Source: Pseudomonas fulva 12-X | GTDB lineage: Bacteria > Pseudomonadota > Gammaproteobacteria > Pseudomonadales > Pseudomonadaceae | Assembly (NCBI RefSeq): GCF_000213805.1 | Contig: NC_015556.1 | Span: forward strand, 2,666,001-2,730,000 | Direction: 5' to 3' | DNA length: 64,000 nucleotides | Notes under the pieces: generated by a model | Databases searched by the model: none | The model's input: the letters and a program-made list of their open reading frames with translations, nothing else | Told to the model about the DNA's origin: nothing | Shown here: positions 8,376 through 21,662 of the stretch, piece after piece | Numbering within the stretch: the first letter of the stretch is position 1 | How the letters are laid out: each line of letters starts with the position of its first letter | Made by a program: the position numbers and the translations under genes

Positions 8376-9689
8376 TCAGGCCAGCACCTGCTGCGCCTTG
8401 CCGCGCCACCAATCGTAACCGCTTGCCAGGGCCAGCATCACTGCCGACGGCAGCAGCCACGCCAAGCCCTGCTCGGCCAGTGGAAGGCTGGTCAGCCAGC
8501 CCGGCAGCCAGCCGTCCAGACCCGCGGTTTTCAGCCCGTCGACGATGCCGAACAGGGTGGCTACCAGCATTACCGGCCCAACCACACGCGCCGCGGCGTG
8601 CCACAGCCCCCAGCAGAAGCTCAGCGCAATCAACACGATGCATGGCGGGTAGATGGCCGTGAGCACCGGCACGGATATCTGGATCAGCTTGGTCAGGCCC
8701 AGGTTCGACACCAGCAGCGAGAACGCCGCCAGGATGATCACTAGGCAGCGGTAGGACAGCGGCACCAGACGGCTGAAGTACTCCGCGCAGGCGCAGGTCA
8801 GACCGACCGCGGTGACCAGACATGCCAAGGAAATCAGCACCGCCAGGAAAACGCTGCCCAGGCCGCCGAAGGTATGCTGCACATAGGCATGCAGTACGGC
8901 TGCGCCATTGGTGGCGCCTTCGGCGATGGCATGGCTGCCGGCACCAAGGCGGAACAGGCTGATGTACACCAGCGCCAGGCCGATGCCGGCAATCAGCCCG
9001 GCGATGATCGCGTAACGGGTGATCAGCTGCGGCGAGGTGACGCCGCGCGAGCGGATGGCGTTGACGATGACGATGCCGAACACCAGCGCGCCCAGGGTAT
9101 CCATGGTCAGGTAACCATTGATGAAGCCCTGGGAAAACGGTGCAGCCTGATAGGCCGCAGTCGCCGAACCCACGCCATCGGGGGTCAGTACGAACGCCGT
9201 GCCACCGAGGATCAGCAGCGCGAGAATCTTCATCGGCCCGAGCACCCGGCCGACCGTATCGAGCAGTCGGCCCGGATAGAGCGACACACCCAGCACGATG
9301 GCGAAGTACACCAGGCTGTAGACGAACAGTGCCAGCGGGCTTTCACCGGTCAGCGGCGCCAGGCCCACTTCGAACGACACCGTGGCGGTGCGCGGCGTGG
9401 CGAACAGCGGGCCGACCGCCAGGTAGCAGACCACACCGAGCAGCACACCAGCGGCGCGCCCGATGGGTGTGCTCAGCGCATCCATGGCGCCGCCGACCTT
9501 GGCTAGCGCGACCAGGGTAATGACCGGCAGCCCCACGGCGGTGATCAGGAAGCCCAATGCAGCCAGCCAGACATGCGGCCCGGCCTGCAGACCGACGATA
9601 GGCGGAAAAATGATGTTGCCGGCCCCGACGAACAGGGCGAACGTCATGAACCCCAGGGCGAGCACGTCCTGGCTTTTCAAGGAAGTCAT
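8376..9689 (-). CDS. braB: Branched-chain amino acid carrier (LIVCS/BrnQ family)
   Basis: A 437-aa, about twelve-helix inner-membrane symporter for leucine, isoleucine and valine. The N-terminus contains [19 protein letters not shown], the hallmark of the BraB/BrnQ family, followed by [19 protein letters not shown]. Its size matches the family (about 430-440 aa). Its neighbours (sucD side and htpG side) match the order I recall around braB in P. aeruginosa, which supports braB over the paralogue braZ. No clear Shine-Dalgarno site precedes the ATG. It has its own terminator and is probably monocistronic. Confidence 0.9.
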   Translation of the reverse strand: MTSLKSQDVLALGFMTFALFVGAGNIIFPPIVGLQAGPHVWLAALGFLITAVGLPVITLVALAKVGGAMDALSTPIGRAAGVLLGVVCYLAVGPLFATPRTATVSFEVGLAPLTGESPLALFVYSLVYFAIVLGVSLYPGRLLDTVGRVLGPMKILALLILGGTAFVLTPDGVGSATAAYQAAPFSQGFINGYLTMDTLGALVFGIVIVNAIRSRGVTSPQLITRYAIIAGLIAGIGLALVYISLFRLGAGSHAIAEGATNGAAVLHAYVQHTFGGLGSVFLAVLISLACLVTAVGLTCACAEYFSRLVPLSYRCLVIILAAFSLLVSNLGLTKLIQISVPVLTAIYPPCIVLIALSFCWGLWHAAARVVGPVMLVATLFGIVDGLKTAGLDGWLPGWLTSLPLAEQGLAWLLPSAVMLALASGYDWWRGKAQQVLA

Positions 9690-9914
9690 CTAAGGAAATA
9701 CCACATCACTAAACGAGTTGAGAGAGGGAATCCCGATGGATAGAGGGACACGTCGTTCGCTCTTGTGGCGCGAACCCTTGTTGCGGGTACGTTTCGGATA
9801 GAAGCGAAACCCATTAGTTGCAAGGCTAACGATTTTGCCGCAAACGCCCTGCCCGTTCCAGCCCGGCTGACGGCTGGCTGTAATGGCCTGTCGCCTGAGC
9901 AACAATTTTCGAGC

Positions 9915-9943
9915 ACAAAAAAGGCCACCCGAGAGGTGGCCTT
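9915..9943 (-). terminator. Terminator of sucCD
   Basis: The stem AAGGCCACC / GGTGGCCTT with loop CGAGA is followed on the minus strand by TTTTTTG. It starts 21 nt past the sucD stop. The rest of 9690-9914 shows no gene. Confidence 0.9.
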
Positions 9944-9964
9944 CTTTAGTCAGTGCAGAATGGC

Positions 9965-10851
9965 TTACGCCTTCTTCACTTCCCAACCGGTCAGCTCGGC
10001 CAGAGCCTTGCCGATGTCAGCCAGGGAACGCACAGTTTTCACACCAGCGTCCTGCAGAGCAGCAAATTTCTCGTCTGCAGTGCCTTTGCCGCCGGAGATG
10101 ATGGCGCCAGCGTGGCCCATGCGCTTGCCGGGCGGAGCGGTCACACCAGCGATGTAGGAAACTACAGGCTTGGTGACGTTGGCCTTGATGTAGGCAGCCG
10201 CTTCTTCTTCAGCCGAACCGCCGATCTCGCCGATCATGACGATCGCTTCGGTCTTCGGGTCTTCCTGGAACAGCTTCAGGATGTCGATGAAGTTGGAGCC
10301 CGGGATGGGGTCACCACCGATGCCCACGCAGGTGGACTGGCCGAAGCCGGCGTCGGTGGTCTGCTTGACGGCTTCATAGGTCAGGGTGCCGGAACGCGAC
10401 ACGATGCCTACTTTGCCTGGCAGGTGGATGTGACCCGGCATGATGCCGATCTTGCACTCGCCGGGAGTGATCACGCCCGGGCAGTTCGGGCCGATCAGGC
10501 GAACGCCCAGCTCGTCACACTTGACCTTAGCGTCGAGCATGTCGAGGGTCGGGATGCCTTCGGTGATGCAGACGATCAGCTTGATGCCGCCAAAAGCCGC
10601 TTCCAGGATCGAGTCCTTGCAGAACGGAGCCGGAACGTAGATGACCGAAGCGTCGGCGCCAGTGGCTTCAACGGCTTCTTTCACGGTGTTGAACACCGGC
10701 AGGCCCAGGTGAGTGGTGCCGCCCTTGCCCGGGGTCACGCCGCCAACCATCTTGGTGCCGTAGGCGATGGCTTGTTCGGAGTGGAAGGTACCTTGCGAGC
10801 CAGTGAAACCCTGGCAGATAACCTTGGTGTCTTTATTGATCAGGACGCTCA

Positions 10852-10852
<1 letters not shown>
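9965..10852 (-). CDS. sucD: Succinyl-CoA synthetase, alpha subunit
   Basis: A 295-aa alpha subunit of the ADP-forming enzyme that converts succinyl-CoA to succinate with substrate-level phosphorylation. It shows the CoA-binding N-terminus ([21 protein letters not shown]), [20 protein letters not shown] and the phospho-histidine motif GHAGAI near 246. Its start overlaps the sucC stop by one base (TAATG), so the two subunits are translationally coupled. Confidence 0.97.
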
Positions 10853-12018
<1,166 letters not shown>

Positions 12019-12166
12019 GCTTGTCTACCGTCTTCGTTTAGGTATTGCGCATCGGTGCTGCACTCACGTGCCGCACCACCTGTGGCTGCCTCTTGGCAGC
12101 CCGGCGCACATTCCGCGATAGGCCCTGGGGCCTCGCACGGGCCATGCACCGTGGTTCTGCTTCGCG

Positions 12167-12210
12167 AAAAATCGTCTGAACGACACCGGCCCGCAGGCCG
12201 GCATCAGACG
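12167..12210 (-). terminator. Hairpin with T run between lpdG and sucC
   Basis: A nested stem: CGTCTGA (12173-12179) pairs with TCAGACG (12204-12210), and CCGGCC (12186-12191) pairs with GGCCGG (12196-12201). On the minus strand it is followed by ATTTTTCG. It starts 10 nt past the lpdG stop. It probably terminates part of the transcripts coming from sdh-suc-lpd; the remaining leader 12019-12166 may hold a sucC promoter that I could not define. Confidence 0.7.
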
Positions 12211-12219
12211 AACGACTTT

Positions 12220-13668
<1,449 letters not shown>

Positions 13669-13742
13669 TTAGCGTATAGCTTCGAGCTCGAGCCGCGGAC
13701 GAAGGCCCTGTAGGGCGCGGCGTCCACGACCCGCAGCTGCGT

Positions 13743-14966
13743 TTAGATGTCCAGCAGCAGACGTGCCGGGTCTTCCAGCAGGTTCTTGATGGTCACCAGG
13801 AAGGTCACGGCTTCTTTACCATCGATCAGGCGGTGATCGTAGGACAGCGCCAGGTACATCATCGGGCGAATGACCACCTGGCCATTCACGGCAACCGGGC
13901 GCTGAATGATGTTGTGCATGCCCAGGATCGCGGCCTGCGGCGGGTTGACGATCGGCGTCGACATCATCGAACCGAAGGTACCACCGTTGGTGATGGTGAA
14001 GGTGCCGCCAGTCATCTCTTCGATGGACAGCTTGCCGTCACGGGCTTTCTTGCCGAAGGCGGCGATGCCGGCTTCGATGTCGGCCAGGCCCATCAGCTCA
14101 GCGTTGCGCAGTACCGGAACCACCAGGCCACGGTCGCTGGAAACGGCTACGCCGATGTCCTGGTAGCCGTGGTAGACGATGTCGTTGCCATCGATCGAGG
14201 CGTTGACCGCCGGCAGGCGCTTCAGCGCTTCGGTGGCGGCCTTGACGAAGAAGGACATGAAGCCCAGGCGAGTGCCGTTGTGGGCCTTCTCGAATTGGTC
14301 CTTGTACTTCGAACGCAGCGCCATGATCTCGGACATGTCGACTTCGTTGAAGGTGGTCAGCATCGCCATGTTCGACTGGGCTTCGACCAGACGACGGGCA
14401 ACAGTGGCGCGAACGCGGGTCATCGGCACGCGCTTCTCGGTGCGATCACCAGCTGCGGCAACCACAGGAGCGGCGGCAGCGGCAGCAGCCGGTTTGGCAG
14501 CCGGGGCGTTTTTCTTGGCTTCGACGGCAGCGACCACGTCTTCCTTGGTCACGCGGCCACCTTTGCCCGAACCGCTGATGCTGTTCGGATCGATGCCGTT
14601 CTCTTCAGCCAGCTTGCGAGCGGCCGGCGACAGGATCTGGTCGTCGCCAGCAGCGGCAGGTGCAGCGGCGGCTTGCGCCGGAGCGGCAGCCTGAGCAGGA
14701 GCAGCGGCTGGAGCGGCAGCAGCAGCGCCACCTTCGGTCAGCTTGCCCAGCACTTCGTTGGAGAGGACGGTATCGCCTTCGTTCTTGATGATCTCGGCAA
14801 CCACGCCATCGGCCTCGGCCAGAACTTCGATCACCACCTTGTCGGTTTCGATGTCGACGATCAGCTCATCGCGCTTGACCGCTTCGCCCGGCTTCTTGTG
14901 CCAGGTAGCAACGGTGCCGTCGGCGACCGATTCGGGGAATGTAGGGGCTTTGATCTCGATAGCCAT
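13743..14966 (-). CDS. sucB: 2-Oxoglutarate dehydrogenase E2, dihydrolipoyl succinyltransferase
   Basis: The 407-aa core of the 2-oxoglutarate dehydrogenase complex. One lipoyl domain carries the lipoylated Lys in IETDKVVIE near 43. Ala/Pro-rich linkers follow at 80-115 and 155-175. The E3-binding domain ([19 protein letters not shown]) lies at about 112-145. The catalytic domain ends with the His/Asp motif [13 protein letters not shown] near 377. A single lipoyl domain is normal for SucB. It lies 67 nt downstream of sucA and is probably co-transcribed. Confidence 0.97.
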   Translation of the reverse strand: MAIEIKAPTFPESVADGTVATWHKKPGEAVKRDELIVDIETDKVVIEVLAEADGVVAEIIKNEGDTVLSNEVLGKLTEGGAAAAAPAAAPAQAAAPAQAAAAPAAAGDDQILSPAARKLAEENGIDPNSISGSGKGGRVTKEDVVAAVEAKKNAPAAKPAAAAAAAPVVAAAGDRTEKRVPMTRVRATVARRLVEAQSNMAMLTTFNEVDMSEIMALRSKYKDQFEKAHNGTRLGFMSFFVKAATEALKRLPAVNASIDGNDIVYHGYQDIGVAVSSDRGLVVPVLRNAELMGLADIEAGIAAFGKKARDGKLSIEEMTGGTFTITNGGTFGSMMSTPIVNPPQAAILGMHNIIQRPVAVNGQVVIRPMMYLALSYDHRLIDGKEAVTFLVTIKNLLEDPARLLLDI

Positions 14967-15033
14967 TGTGCTCTTTTCCTTAAATTCGGTTATTCGAGGA
15001 GGCGGCCTCTAGGCCGCCTCCTTCGCGATGGCG

Positions 15034-17865
15034 TTAAACGGTGAAGGCATCCTGCAGCAGTTTTTCCTGCTGCTCGGCGTGCATGGACGCGTAACCACAA
15101 GCCGGGGCCGCCGAAGCGTCACGGCCGGCATACTCGAGCACCAGCGACTTCTTGTGCGCCGCAGCGGCACGACGCATGTGATGCTGGCTGCAATACCAGG
15201 CGCCCTGGTTCATCGGCTCTTCCTGACACCAGACGATGTGCTTGAGATTCTTGTACGGAGCGAGAATCTCGGCCAGGTCGTCTTCCGGGAACGGATACAG
15301 CTGCTCGAGACGCACGATGGCGATGTCTTCGCGGCCTTCGGCACGGCGTTTTTCCAGCAGATCGTAGTAGACCTTGCCGCTGCACAGCACCAGGCGCTCG
15401 ACCTTCTTCGGATCGATCGAATCGATTTCCGGAATGACGGTCTGGAAGGAGCCTTCGGCCAGATCTTCCAGGGTCGATACGGCCAGCTTGTGGCGCAGCA
15501 GCGACTTGGGCGTCAGCACGACCAGCGGCTTGCGCAGCGGGCGAATGACCTGACGACGCAGCAGGTGGTAGATCTGCGCAGGCGTGGTCGGTACCGCCAC
15601 CTGGATGTTGTGCTCGGCGCACAGCTGCAGGTAACGCTCCAGACGTGCCGAGGAGTGCTCCGGGCCCTGCCCTTCATAACCGTGCGGCAGCAGCATGGTC
15701 AGACCGCACAGACGGCCCCACTTGGTTTCGCCGCTGGAGATGAACTGGTCGAACACCACCTGGGCGCCGTTGGCGAAGTCGCCGAATTGGGCTTCCCAGA
15801 TCACCAGCGCGTTCGGCGTGGTGGTGGCGTAGCCATATTCGAATGCAAGCACGGCTTCTTCCGAGAGGAAGGAGTCGTACAGGTCGAAACGCGGCTGACC
15901 TTCGTACAGGTGCTGCAGTGGCAGGTAGGACGAGCCGTCCTTCTGGTTGTGCAGTTGCGCGTGGCGGTGCGAGAAGGTCCCGCGGCCAACGTCCTGACCG
16001 GTGATACGGATCGGATGACCCTCGACCAGCAGGGTCGCGTAGGCCATGGTTTCGGCGTAGCCCCAGTTCAGCGGCAGGCCGCCGGCGCCCATCTTGGCGC
16101 GGTCTTCGTAGATCTTGGTGACCTGACGCTGAACGACGAAACCGTCCGGCGTTTCCAGCAGCTTGTTGGACAGCTCCTGCAGGGTCTTGAGATCGAAACG
16201 CGTGTCGTGACGCGCGGTCCAGGCGTGACCCAGGTACGGACGCCAGTCGACGAACAGTTCCTTGTTGGGCTCCTTGACCAGGCTCTTGACCACGTGCTGA
16301 CCGTTATCCAGTGCAGTGCGGTAGTCATCGACCTGCGCTTGGATGGCATCGGCGTTGAGGCTGCCAGACTTGCTCAGGGCTTCGGCGTACAGCTCACGGG
16401 TGGTGCGCTGCTTGGCGATCTGCTGGTACATCAGCGGCTGGGTGCCGCTCGGCTCGTCGGCCTCGTTGTGGCCGCGACGGCGGTAGCAGACCAGGTCGAT
16501 GACCACGTCACGCTTGTACTGCATGCGGTAATCGACGGCCAGTTGGGTGACGAACAGCACGGCTTCCGGATCATCGCCATTCACATGGAAGATCGGCGCC
16601 TGGATCATCTTGGCGACGTCGGTGGCGTACTCGGTGGAACGCGCGTCGTCGGCACGGTTGGTGGTGAAGCCAACCTGGTTGTTGATCACGATGTGGATGG
16701 TGCCACCCGTCTTGTAAGCACGGGTCTGCGACATCTGGAAGGTTTCCATGACCACGCCCTGACCGGCGAACGCCGCGTCACCGTGGATGGAGATCGGTAC
16801 GACCTTGTCGCCGCTCGCATCGCTGCGACGGTCCTGGCGAGCACGCACCGAACCTTCGACCACCGGAGAGACGATCTCCAGGTGCGACGGGTTGAACGCC
16901 AGTGCCAGGTGCACTTCGCCGCCACGGGTCATCACGTTCGAGGAGAAGCCCTGGTGGTATTTCACGTCACCGGAGCTCAGGCCTTCGACCTTCTTGCCTT
17001 CGAACTCGTCGAACAGGTCGCGCGGGTTCTTGCCGAAGGTGTTGACCAGCACGTTCAGACGGCCACGGTGGGCCATGCCGATGACGATTTCCTTGGTGCC
17101 GTAGGAGCCGCTGCGCTGGATGATCTCATCGAGCATCGGGATCAGGCTCTCGCCGCCTTCCAGACCGAAGCGCTTGGTGCCCGGGTACTTGGTGCCCAGG
17201 TACTTTTCCAGGCCTTCGGCCGCGGTCAGGCGCTCGAGCAGGTGGCTCTGCACGTCGGCAGAAACCTGCGGACGGCCGCGCACGCTTTCCAGACGCTGCT
17301 GGAACCAGCTGCGCTGCTCGGAATCGGTGATGTGGGTGAACTCGGAGCCGATGGTGCGACAATATGTCTGATGCAACGCATCGCGGATTTCCCGCAAAGT
17401 TGCTTCTTCTTTGCCGATTGCCAGGCCACCCGTACGGAAGGTGGTGTCCAGATCCGCGTCGGTAAGGCTGTAATGACTGATCGACAGATCAGCAGGAACA
17501 GGACGCTGCCACAGCCCGAGCGGATCGAGCTGTGCTGCCTGGTGGCCACGCATGCGAAATGCCTGAATCATCCGCAACACTTCGACCTGCTTCTTCTCAT
17601 GTTCGCTGCTCACGGTGCCGGCAGAAGCCGGTTGAGCGCGACGCTGGTTCTTAGCCAGCAACACGAAATGATCACGAATCGTCGAGTGCGATACGTCATT
17701 GGCGGTGCTGCCTTCGGACGGCAACTTATCGAAATAAGTGCGCCACTCTTCCGGCACGGCGTTGGGATCGTGCAGGTAGAGCTCATAGAGCTCCTCCACG
17801 TAGGCAGCGTTACCACCGGATAGGTGGGCACTGTCCCACATGCGCTGCATCACGCTTTCTTGCAT
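15034..17865 (-). CDS. sucA: 2-Oxoglutarate dehydrogenase E1
   Basis: A 943-aa thiamine-diphosphate enzyme that decarboxylates 2-oxoglutarate and transfers the succinyl group to SucB lipoate. Visible family blocks are the N-terminal SGGNAAYVEELYELYLHDPN, GMAHRGRLNVLVNTFGK, the HGDAAFAGQGVV block, NNQVGFTT and the C-terminal LLPHGYEGQGPEHSSARLER. The length matches proteobacterial SucA. It follows sdhB after a 249-nt spacer containing two hairpins. Confidence 0.97.
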   Translation of the reverse strand: MQESVMQRMWDSAHLSGGNAAYVEELYELYLHDPNAVPEEWRTYFDKLPSEGSTANDVSHSTIRDHFVLLAKNQRRAQPASAGTVSSEHEKKQVEVLRMIQAFRMRGHQAAQLDPLGLWQRPVPADLSISHYSLTDADLDTTFRTGGLAIGKEEATLREIRDALHQTYCRTIGSEFTHITDSEQRSWFQQRLESVRGRPQVSADVQSHLLERLTAAEGLEKYLGTKYPGTKRFGLEGGESLIPMLDEIIQRSGSYGTKEIVIGMAHRGRLNVLVNTFGKNPRDLFDEFEGKKVEGLSSGDVKYHQGFSSNVMTRGGEVHLALAFNPSHLEIVSPVVEGSVRARQDRRSDASGDKVVPISIHGDAAFAGQGVVMETFQMSQTRAYKTGGTIHIVINNQVGFTTNRADDARSTEYATDVAKMIQAPIFHVNGDDPEAVLFVTQLAVDYRMQYKRDVVIDLVCYRRRGHNEADEPSGTQPLMYQQIAKQRTTRELYAEALSKSGSLNADAIQAQVDDYRTALDNGQHVVKSLVKEPNKELFVDWRPYLGHAWTARHDTRFDLKTLQELSNKLLETPDGFVVQRQVTKIYEDRAKMGAGGLPLNWGYAETMAYATLLVEGHPIRITGQDVGRGTFSHRHAQLHNQKDGSSYLPLQHLYEGQPRFDLYDSFLSEEAVLAFEYGYATTTPNALVIWEAQFGDFANGAQVVFDQFISSGETKWGRLCGLTMLLPHGYEGQGPEHSSARLERYLQLCAEHNIQVAVPTTPAQIYHLLRRQVIRPLRKPLVVLTPKSLLRHKLAVSTLEDLAEGSFQTVIPEIDSIDPKKVERLVLCSGKVYYDLLEKRRAEGREDIAIVRLEQLYPFPEDDLAEILAPYKNLKHIVWCQEEPMNQGAWYCSQHHMRRAAAAHKKSLVLEYAGRDASAAPACGYASMHAEQQEKLLQDAFTV

Positions 17866-18018
17866 GCTTGGTCACCCTCGGTAAGGGGACACCACCGGCG
17901 AGGACACCGTAGGCTTTCGAAGTCAGGTTGCAGCGACTTCAGCAAAGCCACCAAGAATCCCGCAGATAGTCCGGGCACCAGCCCGAATGCCCCTGCTGGT
18001 CGTCATATTTTTCGTATA

Positions 18019-18046
18019 AGGGCGCTGGCGGCTAGGCCAGCGCCCT
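18019..18046. other. Strong hairpin in sdhB-sucA spacer
   Basis: AGGGCGCTGGC / GCCAGCGCCCT, an 11-bp perfect stem with a 6-nt loop. In the minus direction it is followed by TTATACGAAAAA rather than a clean T run. It may therefore stabilise or partly attenuate the sdh-to-suc transcript instead of terminating it. A second small stem (CACCGAC / GTCGGTG) lies at about 18059-18077. Confidence 0.55.
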
Positions 18047-18114
18047 GGCGATACTGCAACACCGACATGACGTCGGTGCGGCAGGTGTAGCGGGTCGAGC
18101 TAAAGAGCGATGAA

Positions 18115-18834
18115 TCAGGTACCGCTTTGCAGCAGCATGTTGCGTACGTGACCGATGGCCTTGGTCGGGTTCAGACCCTTGGGGCACACGTTCACGCAGT
18201 TCATGATGCCGCGGCAGCGGAACACACTGAATGGATCGTCGAGCGATGCCAATCGTTCCGCCGTCTTGGTATCACGGCTGTCGGCCAGGAAACGGTAGGC
18301 CTGCAGCAGTGCAGCCGGGCCCAGGAACTTGTCCGGGTTCCACCAGAAAGACGGGCAGCTGGTCGAGCAGCACGCGCACAGGATGCACTCGTACAGACCG
18401 TCGAGCTTCTCGCGCTCTTCCGGCGACTGCAGACGCTCGATGGCCGGAGCCGGGGTGTCGTTCTGCAGGAACGGCTGCACCTTCTCGTACTGCTTGTAGA
18501 AGATGCTCATATCGACGACCAGGTCACGAATGACCGGCAGGCCGGGCAGCGGGCGAATCACCAGCTTGTTGCCCTTGACCACGCTGGAGATCGGCGTGAT
18601 GCAGGCCAGGCCGTTCTTGCCGCTGATGTTCATGCCGTCGGAGCCACAAACGCCTTCACGGCAGGAGCGACGATAAGAGAAGCCTTCGTCCTGCTCTTTG
18701 ATCAGGGCCAGGATATCGAGCACCATCAGGTCTTTGCCGTCGATGGTGATGTCGAAGTCCTGCATGAACGGCGCTTTGTCCGCTTCCGGGTTGTAGCGAT
18801 AAACGCTGACTTTCAAGCTTTTGCCAAGAGACAT
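18115..18834 (-). CDS. sdhB: Succinate dehydrogenase iron-sulfur subunit
   Basis: A subunit of complex II carrying electrons from SdhA flavin to quinone. The [2Fe-2S] ligands are in SCREGVCGSDGMN with a later Cys in GLAC. The [4Fe-4S] and [3Fe-4S] ligands are in CILCACCSTSC and CRGIMNCVNVCPKG. I start at ATG 18834 (239 aa). A GTG 9 nt upstream is in frame, but it overlaps the AAGGGTGG ribosome site. The gene follows sdhA after 11 nt. Confidence 0.96.
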   Translation of the reverse strand: MSLGKSLKVSVYRYNPEADKAPFMQDFDITIDGKDLMVLDILALIKEQDEGFSYRRSCREGVCGSDGMNISGKNGLACITPISSVVKGNKLVIRPLPGLPVIRDLVVDMSIFYKQYEKVQPFLQNDTPAPAIERLQSPEEREKLDGLYECILCACCSTSCPSFWWNPDKFLGPAALLQAYRFLADSRDTKTAERLASLDDPFSVFRCRGIMNCVNVCPKGLNPTKAIGHVRNMLLQSGT

Positions 18835-18845
18835 GGTAGCCACCC

Positions 18846-20618
18846 TTAATAAGTACGAACTTTGGGTTCAAACGCCGGTACGGTCTTCGGCGAGAAGTTG
18901 ACATCGCGCTTGGCGACACGTTTCTCACCCGGGAAGTACAGGCTGTGGCACAACCAGTTGGTGTCGTCACGGTCTTCGAAGTCTTCACGGGCGTGGGCGC
19001 CGCGGGACTCGGTACGGGTGTCGGCTGCGATGGCAGTGGCTTCGGCGACTTCCAGCAGGTTCTGCAGCTCCAGCGCTTCGATACGCGCGGTGTTGAAGGC
19101 CTGGCTCTTGTCGTTGATCTTGACCTTGGCGATGCGCTCGCGCAGGTCGGACAGCTGAGCGATGCCCTTCTTCATGTATTCGCCGGTACGGAATACGCCG
19201 AAGTAGTTCTGCATGCACGACTGCAGCTCGCGCTTGAGGGTGGCAACGTCTTCGCCGCTGCTACGCTCGTTGACGCCAGCCAGACGGCCCAGCGACAGCT
19301 CGATGTCGGTTTCGCTGGCACCACGGACTTCCACGCCTTCTTTCAGCGCTTTTTCCAGGTGCAGGCCAGCGGCACGGCCGAATACCACCAGGTCGAGCAG
19401 CGAGTTGCCGCCCAGACGGTTGGCACCGTGAACCGATACGCACGCCACTTCGCCCACGGCGAACAGACCCTCGATGATCTTGTCGTTGCCGTTGGCATCC
19501 TGGGTGATGGCCTGGCCATGAATGTTGGTGGCAACGCCGCCCATCATATAGTGGCAGGTCGGAATGACCGGAACCGGCGCGACCACCGGGTCGACATGGG
19601 CGAAGGTCTTGGACAGTTCGCAGATGCCTGGCAGACGGCTGTGCAGTACTTCTTCGCCCAGGTGATCGAGCTTGAGCAGTACGTGGTCCTTGTTCGGGCC
19701 ACAGCCGTTGCCGGCAATGACTTCCTTGACCATGGAACGGGCCACCACGTCACGACCGGCGAGGTCCTTGGCGTTGGGCGCATAACGCTCCATGAAGCGC
19801 TCGCCATGGGCGTTGATCAGGTAACCACCTTCGCCACGGCAGCCTTCGGTAACCAGTACACCAGCGCCGGCGATACCGGTCGGGTGGAACTGCCACATTT
19901 CGATGTCCTGCACCGGCACGCCGGCACGCAGGGCCATGCCCACGCCGTCACCGGTGTTGATCAAGGCGTTGGTGGTGGAGGCGTAGATACGGCCGGCACC
20001 GCCGGTGGCCAGAACCACGGCTTTGGAACGGATGTAGACGGTTTCGCCGGTTTCGATGCAGATGGCGATGACGCCGACGATGGCGCCGTCCTGGTTCTTG
20101 ACCAGATCGACCGCGTACCACTCGTTGAGGAACGAGGTGCCGGCCTTCAGGTTGGCCTGGTACAGGGTGTGCAGCAGGGCGTGACCGGTACGGTCGGCCG
20201 CGGCGCAGGTACGGGCAGCCTGAGTCGGGTTGTCCGGACCCTTGGACTGACCACCGAACGGACGCTGATAGATGCGGCCCTGTTCGGTACGGGAGAACGG
20301 CAGGCCCATGTGCTCGAGCTCGAACACGGCTTCGGGGCCTACGGAACACATGTATTCGATCGCGTCCTGGTCACCGATGTAGTCGGAGCCCTTGACGGTG
20401 TCGTACATGTGCCAGCGCCAGTCGTCATTCGGATCGTTCGAAGCGATGGCACAGGTGATGCCGCCCTGGGCGGAAACGGTGTGCGAACGGGTCGGGAAGA
20501 CCTTGGTGACTACTGCTGTCTTGTGACCACCTTGCGCCAGCTGCAGAGCAGCGCGCATACCGGCACCGCCACCACCGACGATGATGGCGTCATAGGAAAG
20601 AGTACGAATGCTAGTCAT
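18846..20618 (-). CDS. sdhA: Succinate dehydrogenase flavoprotein subunit
   Basis: The 590-aa catalytic subunit that oxidises succinate to fumarate. It has the dinucleotide site [19 protein letters not shown] and the covalent-FAD His in [11 protein letters not shown] near 45. Substrate-site features are [21 protein letters not shown] and the arginine region around [19 protein letters not shown]. The C-terminal end [12 protein letters not shown] is typical. It lies 3 nt after the sdhD stop, in a tight operon. Confidence 0.97.
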   Translation of the reverse strand: MTSIRTLSYDAIIVGGGGAGMRAALQLAQGGHKTAVVTKVFPTRSHTVSAQGGITCAIASNDPNDDWRWHMYDTVKGSDYIGDQDAIEYMCSVGPEAVFELEHMGLPFSRTEQGRIYQRPFGGQSKGPDNPTQAARTCAAADRTGHALLHTLYQANLKAGTSFLNEWYAVDLVKNQDGAIVGVIAICIETGETVYIRSKAVVLATGGAGRIYASTTNALINTGDGVGMALRAGVPVQDIEMWQFHPTGIAGAGVLVTEGCRGEGGYLINAHGERFMERYAPNAKDLAGRDVVARSMVKEVIAGNGCGPNKDHVLLKLDHLGEEVLHSRLPGICELSKTFAHVDPVVAPVPVIPTCHYMMGGVATNIHGQAITQDANGNDKIIEGLFAVGEVACVSVHGANRLGGNSLLDLVVFGRAAGLHLEKALKEGVEVRGASETDIELSLGRLAGVNERSSGEDVATLKRELQSCMQNYFGVFRTGEYMKKGIAQLSDLRERIAKVKINDKSQAFNTARIEALELQNLLEVAEATAIAADTRTESRGAHAREDFEDRDDTNWLCHSLYFPGEKRVAKRDVNFSPKTVPAFEPKVRTY

Positions 20619-20621
20619 GAA

Positions 20622-20990
20622 TCAGAAACCCCAAAGAATCTGCACGCCCCAGACGAAGAACACGAACATGGCGATGCCACACGCGGCCTGGAACAGAAAA
20701 CGCACAACGGTTGCCCACTTGCCCAGCGCGGTTTGCGTCAGGTAGTCGGTGGAGATGGTCCACATGCCGACCCAGGCGTGGACGCCCAGCGCGACGAGGG
20801 TCAACAGACTGAAGATGCGCATTGCATTATTGGAGAACAGGCCGTGCCACTGGGCGTAGCCCATGCCCGGATTCAGAACGACATAGCCCAGCAGGAACAG
20901 GACATAAGCCGCGAGCACGACTGCAGAAACACGCTGAGCCATCCAGTCATAGAGGCCCGAACGCGAGAAATTCGTGACATTAGTTACCAT
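20622..20990 (-). CDS. sdhD: Succinate dehydrogenase membrane anchor subunit D
   Basis: A 122-aa, three-helix membrane anchor. Helices are near 18-38 (VSAVVLAAYVLFLLGYVVL), 52-75 (with the heme/quinone-region His in VALGVHAWVGMWTISTDYL) and 90-118. I start at the ATG that overlaps the sdhC stop (ATGGTAA), giving MVTNVTNFSRSG; an in-frame GTG 6 nt upstream is the alternative. Together with SdhC it binds heme b and reduces ubiquinone. Confidence 0.93.
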   Translation of the reverse strand: MVTNVTNFSRSGLYDWMAQRVSAVVLAAYVLFLLGYVVLNPGMGYAQWHGLFSNNAMRIFSLLTLVALGVHAWVGMWTISTDYLTQTALGKWATVVRFLFQAACGIAMFVFFVWGVQILWGF

Positions 20991-21358
20991 ATCCACACCC
21001 CCAGCAGCACGATCAGGATTACCGCTACGACGAGAACGATCTTGGAACCCAGCTTGCCGCCTTCCAGCGTCTCACCGACTCCAGCATCCATGATCAAGTG
21101 GCGCACACCGGCCACCAGGTGGTACAGCAGAGCGGACAGCAGTCCCCAGATCACGAACTTGGCCAGCGGACTGGTCAAGCATTCTTTCACCTGAGCGAAG
21201 CCCTCTTCCGAAGACAGCGACTTGTCGAGCCCGAACAGCAGCACGGCAATGCCGAGGAAAAGGATCACACCAGAAATACGGTGAAGAATGGACGTGTAAG
21301 CGGTGACTGGGAGCTTTATCGTCCGAAGGTCTAAGTTTACAGGTCGTTGGCTATTCAC
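20984..21358 (-). CDS. sdhC: Succinate dehydrogenase cytochrome b556 subunit
   Basis: A 124-aa, three-helix heme-binding anchor. Family motifs are SILHRISGV (quinone-site Ser/Arg) near 24-31 and LLYHLVAGVRHLIMD, containing the heme-ligand His, near 80-92. The start is GTG 21358, with no good Shine-Dalgarno site, about 125 nt downstream of the predicted transcription start. It is the first gene of the sdhCDAB-suc run. Confidence 0.94.
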   Translation of the reverse strand: MNSQRPVNLDLRTIKLPVTAYTSILHRISGVILFLGIAVLLFGLDKSLSSEEGFAQVKECLTSPLAKFVIWGLLSALLYHLVAGVRHLIMDAGVGETLEGGKLGSKIVLVVAVILIVLLGVWIW

Positions 21359-21490
21359 GGCTTTATTATCACACTGAGAGCCCCAGCGATCAGGGCTGAG
21401 TTGTCGGGAAGCGCACTGGTCAGGTACCCATCACCCAAGGAGTGACAACCACCAGAAACCGGGCTCAAGGCCCTTGGCGGTCGGGCGCAG

Positions 21491-21519
21491 AGTATAGACA
21501 GTTAGGTCGCTAATGACAA
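21491..21519 (-). promoter_or_regulatory. Sigma-70 promoter of sdhC
   Basis: On the minus strand, TTGTCA (21519-21514), a 17-nt spacer, then TATACT (21496-21491): each hexamer is 5 of 6 to consensus. This predicts a 5' leader of about 125 nt before the GTG start, long enough for post-transcriptional control. No operator is obvious in it. Confidence 0.75.
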
Positions 21520-21634
21520 CGCGAATACCCCTACCTAATAGCGATTGCGTCAAGCCTGAAAATGACGTAATAAGGCGCGCCTTTTTGTCGCAGGCAGACC
21601 ACTCAAACCCTTCTATTGCCTGGGTTTTCGCAAA

Positions 21635-21662
21635 TTGACTTTCAGATTCATAACACTATAGT
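21635..21662 (+). promoter_or_regulatory. Sigma-70 promoter of gltA
   Basis: TTGACT (21635-21640), 16 nt, TATAGT (21657-21662): both are 5 of 6 to consensus. The predicted start lies about 53 nt before the gltA ATG. The divergent sdhC promoter is about 115 nt away, so the 363-nt intergenic region holds two outward promoters and no gene. Confidence 0.75.
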
